NCBI GenBank assembly: GCA_963978545.1
Contig: OZ021731.1
Span: forward strand, 54,733,242-54,797,241
Reading direction: 5' to 3'
Length of the DNA: 64,000 nucleotides
Source of the DNA: Linyphia triangularis
Taxonomy: Eukaryota > Arthropoda > Arachnida > Araneae > Linyphiidae
The position numbers and the translations under genes were made by a program. Of the stretch, positions 61,691 through 64,000 are shown in pieces (within the stretch, counting starts at the first letter, position 1; every line of letters starts with the position of its first letter). The notes under the pieces are model-generated. The model saw nothing but the letters and a program-made list of their open reading frames with translations, made no database searches and was not told where the DNA came from.

Positions 61691-62328
61691 GAAACATTTA
61701 TAATCCTTTAATTTTAGTATGCGAGTGTATAATGCAGACTTAAACTAAACATAGATCAGAATTTCAAAACCATACGACGGAAAAGTTTGTCTTGTGTCGA
61801 AATATAATTTAAAGGAAGTAAATTTTAACATTGCCTCTCCCCATTTTTTCCTATTTTCATCCAAACCTTATTGGGAAATTAATAAATTTATAATTTATGG
61901 CCTCGCACAATGGGATTCTTAAAACCCTGATATCACTTCGTTAGATTCCTTCTGAGAATACAAGAAAAATCGTATATAATGAATATATAACACACATGAA
62001 CCACTTAGAGTGCAAGATTAAACTCCGGAACATAACTCCAGAAATGTTAACTTGGGCATTCTTCGAAAGACAGAGCACGAGATTTAATATCTTTACTATG
62101 CATGTCGAGAAAATCATGACGCATATACCGGAACATTGTAAATACTTTATATCTCTTAGAAAGTACTATATCTGTAACTTAGAAATATATCTGAGAAAGT
62201 ACTTTATATCTCCCTCCAAGAACCAGACTTGCATGTTTCGTTCATTTCTCGTCATACTGTTTTTAAATCTCGCCATCCTTTACTGATAACCCGTTTCATA
62301 TGAATGTACTTACATGCTCATTGGGAAC
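61691..62328. other. no gene recognised
   Basis: Short unique stretch. The plus ORF at 61996-62286 has no recognisable motif. A short tandem (AAAGTACT(A/T)TATATCT type) lies at 62142-62214. Confidence 0.35.
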
Positions 62329-64000
62329 TAGAGGTCGGCGATATACCAATTCAACTATAATATTATCGATATTTAAAAAAAATATATCGATGTTAAAAAT
62401 ATCGATAAAAGTCACCGATATATTGATATTTTCAAACATTTTCAGTTTTTTGATGATCGTTTTGTAGTTTCATGTATTTTTTCGATTTTCTTTATTCCCT
62501 TTTCAAATACCTTAAAAACTCAAGTTTGGACTTGGCTAAGAGACAGTTAAAATGGTACCAATATTCAATATTTTGTTATACACTTCATAATCATGGGCGC
62601 CACCAGGAGGCTGCAAGGGGGTGCACTTGTACCTCTCTGGCTTATGAATATTAAAATAAAATTAGAAAAAACGTGTTAATTCCAAGTAAATAAAAGCATA
62701 AATGCCATTTTGAAGCTCCGGTTCAATACTATACTGCGTATTTTTTGTTAATTTTATTATTATTATTTTAAGCCTCTAGTTTATTTCATAAACTTGTTTT
62801 TTTTGTAGCTGATTTATTGCAATTGAGAAGTGGTTTTCAGGGTCCACTTGTCTCATCAGTATCAATTTATTCCTTTTTGTATAATCATTTATACGTTCTA
62901 CCAATTCCTGGAAAATGTTTAGATTTTTATTTGTTAGTCATCAGACCTTGTTAGTATTAGATCTTGATGTATATTTTCAAATGATCGTTTCCTTTATTAT
63001 TTCCATGTTCCATTTTTTTTTCCATTATTTTTCTAACTTGTAAAGAATAACTACTCTTTTGTATTTTTAAATCCTTTATATTAACTTCAATTTTGTTTGA
63101 GTGTGGTGTTCAAATCTACTGAGGGCTAATTGATGCAATTGCCGCCATCCAAATGAGCAGAAACTTGTCAGATTGCAAGTCGATGATGATGCAGTCTATC
63201 ACGTTTTTGAAGCTGTCAGTCAGGGTTGTAGTAATAAAAAAAATTTACCAGTACTCAAATTTTTAGATCATGGAGCTACTGTAGCTGGAATTTTTTCTTT
63301 ATTATAAAATGCAAATTTACAATAATTTACACGATTTGCCATACAAAAAGAGCTAAATACTCTTAATTTACGTATTTATTTTCTCACTAACTTGTATCAC
63401 AATACATTGTATAAAGATTATTAGAGTTATTTATGATTACTAGTTCAAAAAAGTGGCGTTACACCGTACCAGCTCTTAAAAAGTATCGGTGCATCGTACT
63501 CAACTATATCCCTAGTGTCACCATCACTAAAAAGCCGCTTTTTCACATCACTATTTTCGTTTCGGATGACTAATTGACACACTTGCCTTCATCCAACCGA
63601 GCTGAAACTTGGAAGATTGACTTGACGTCCATGACACTACAGTCTATCAAATTTGTGGGTCTATCACAATCACTAAAAGGCGCTTTTACAAAAGCTTCTA
63701 TTGGCGATTTGAATTACTAATAAATCCGTAAATAGTACGGAGTGGATGTTTTTTTCGTAATGGTCAAGCACTATGAAAACGATCTGAACTGAAAAAGTGG
63801 CAATTGCACATTTTAAATTAGCAATGCATATAAAGGATTTAAAAAAAAATTGTGTTTAAGGTTTATTTATTGTGCCTTCTGCTTCTTCTGTTCGAAACAC
63901 TGCTACTTAAAATACCACTAGTATTACTTGGAAGATAAAAAACAGACAAACTAGAAAATCATAAAAACCACTTTTTTTTAAATCATTTCTTTCTTGTACA
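62329..64000. mobile_element. second copy of the hAT-like element, cut by window end
   Basis: Starts TAGAGGTCGGCGATATACCA and runs colinear with 43511 to about 45235 (TTTTTTGATGATCGTTTTGT, CTTGGCTAAGAGACAGTTAA, TGTGCCTTCTGCTTCTTCTG). Small indels separate the copies. This copy includes GGCTGCAAGGGGGTGCACTT, reduced in the first copy. The gypsy insertion point lies beyond 64000. Confidence 0.85.

Overview
This is an AT-rich animal genomic window with large introns and many transposable elements. There are no operons and no densely packed genes. The one gene I can firmly identify is a glutamate-gated chloride channel (GluCl, an invertebrate Cys-loop receptor). It lies on the minus strand between 41888 and 21515. 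GluCl is an invertebrate family and the protein is arthropod-like. A chelicerate such as a spider fits the long introns and the repeats, but that is an inference.

GluCl layout, read on the minus strand: exon A (41888-41665), B (33741-33659), C (33011-32877), D (27538-27309), E (26496-26305), a phase-0/phase-0 candidate cassette exon (23159-23067), and terminal exon F (21754-21515). All splice sites are GT-AG and every phase closes. The joined exons give 367 residues, or 398 with the cassette. They cover the middle of the ligand-binding domain through M4 to the stop codon. The signal peptide and first ligand-binding segments were not found and probably lie beyond 64000.

Most of the rest is mobile DNA. 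1-12800 holds hAT-like and TTAA-type non-autonomous elements and a foldback element with tandemly repeated arms (5449-7908). 17205-17455 is a palindromic MITE. The GluCl introns carry a piggyBac-like MITE, a near-perfect 253-bp hairpin MITE just upstream of the cassette exon, two oppositely oriented tRNA-derived SINEs (one nested in a TA-flanked element), and a 1.55-kb foldback element with arms of about 0.7 kb. 43511-49597 is a hAT-like element split by a young Ty3/gypsy LTR retrotransposon (45284-48799). That retrotransposon has lost reverse transcriptase, RNase H and the integrase core. A second copy of the hAT-like element starts at 62329 and runs off the window.

The remaining intergenic and intronic sequence holds AT dinucleotide arrays (up to about 300 bp), A/T homopolymers of 28-41 bases, two minisatellites and dispersed repeat pairs. 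One orphan coding-like stretch sits at 53774-53983. No rRNA, canonical tRNA or CRISPR is visible.
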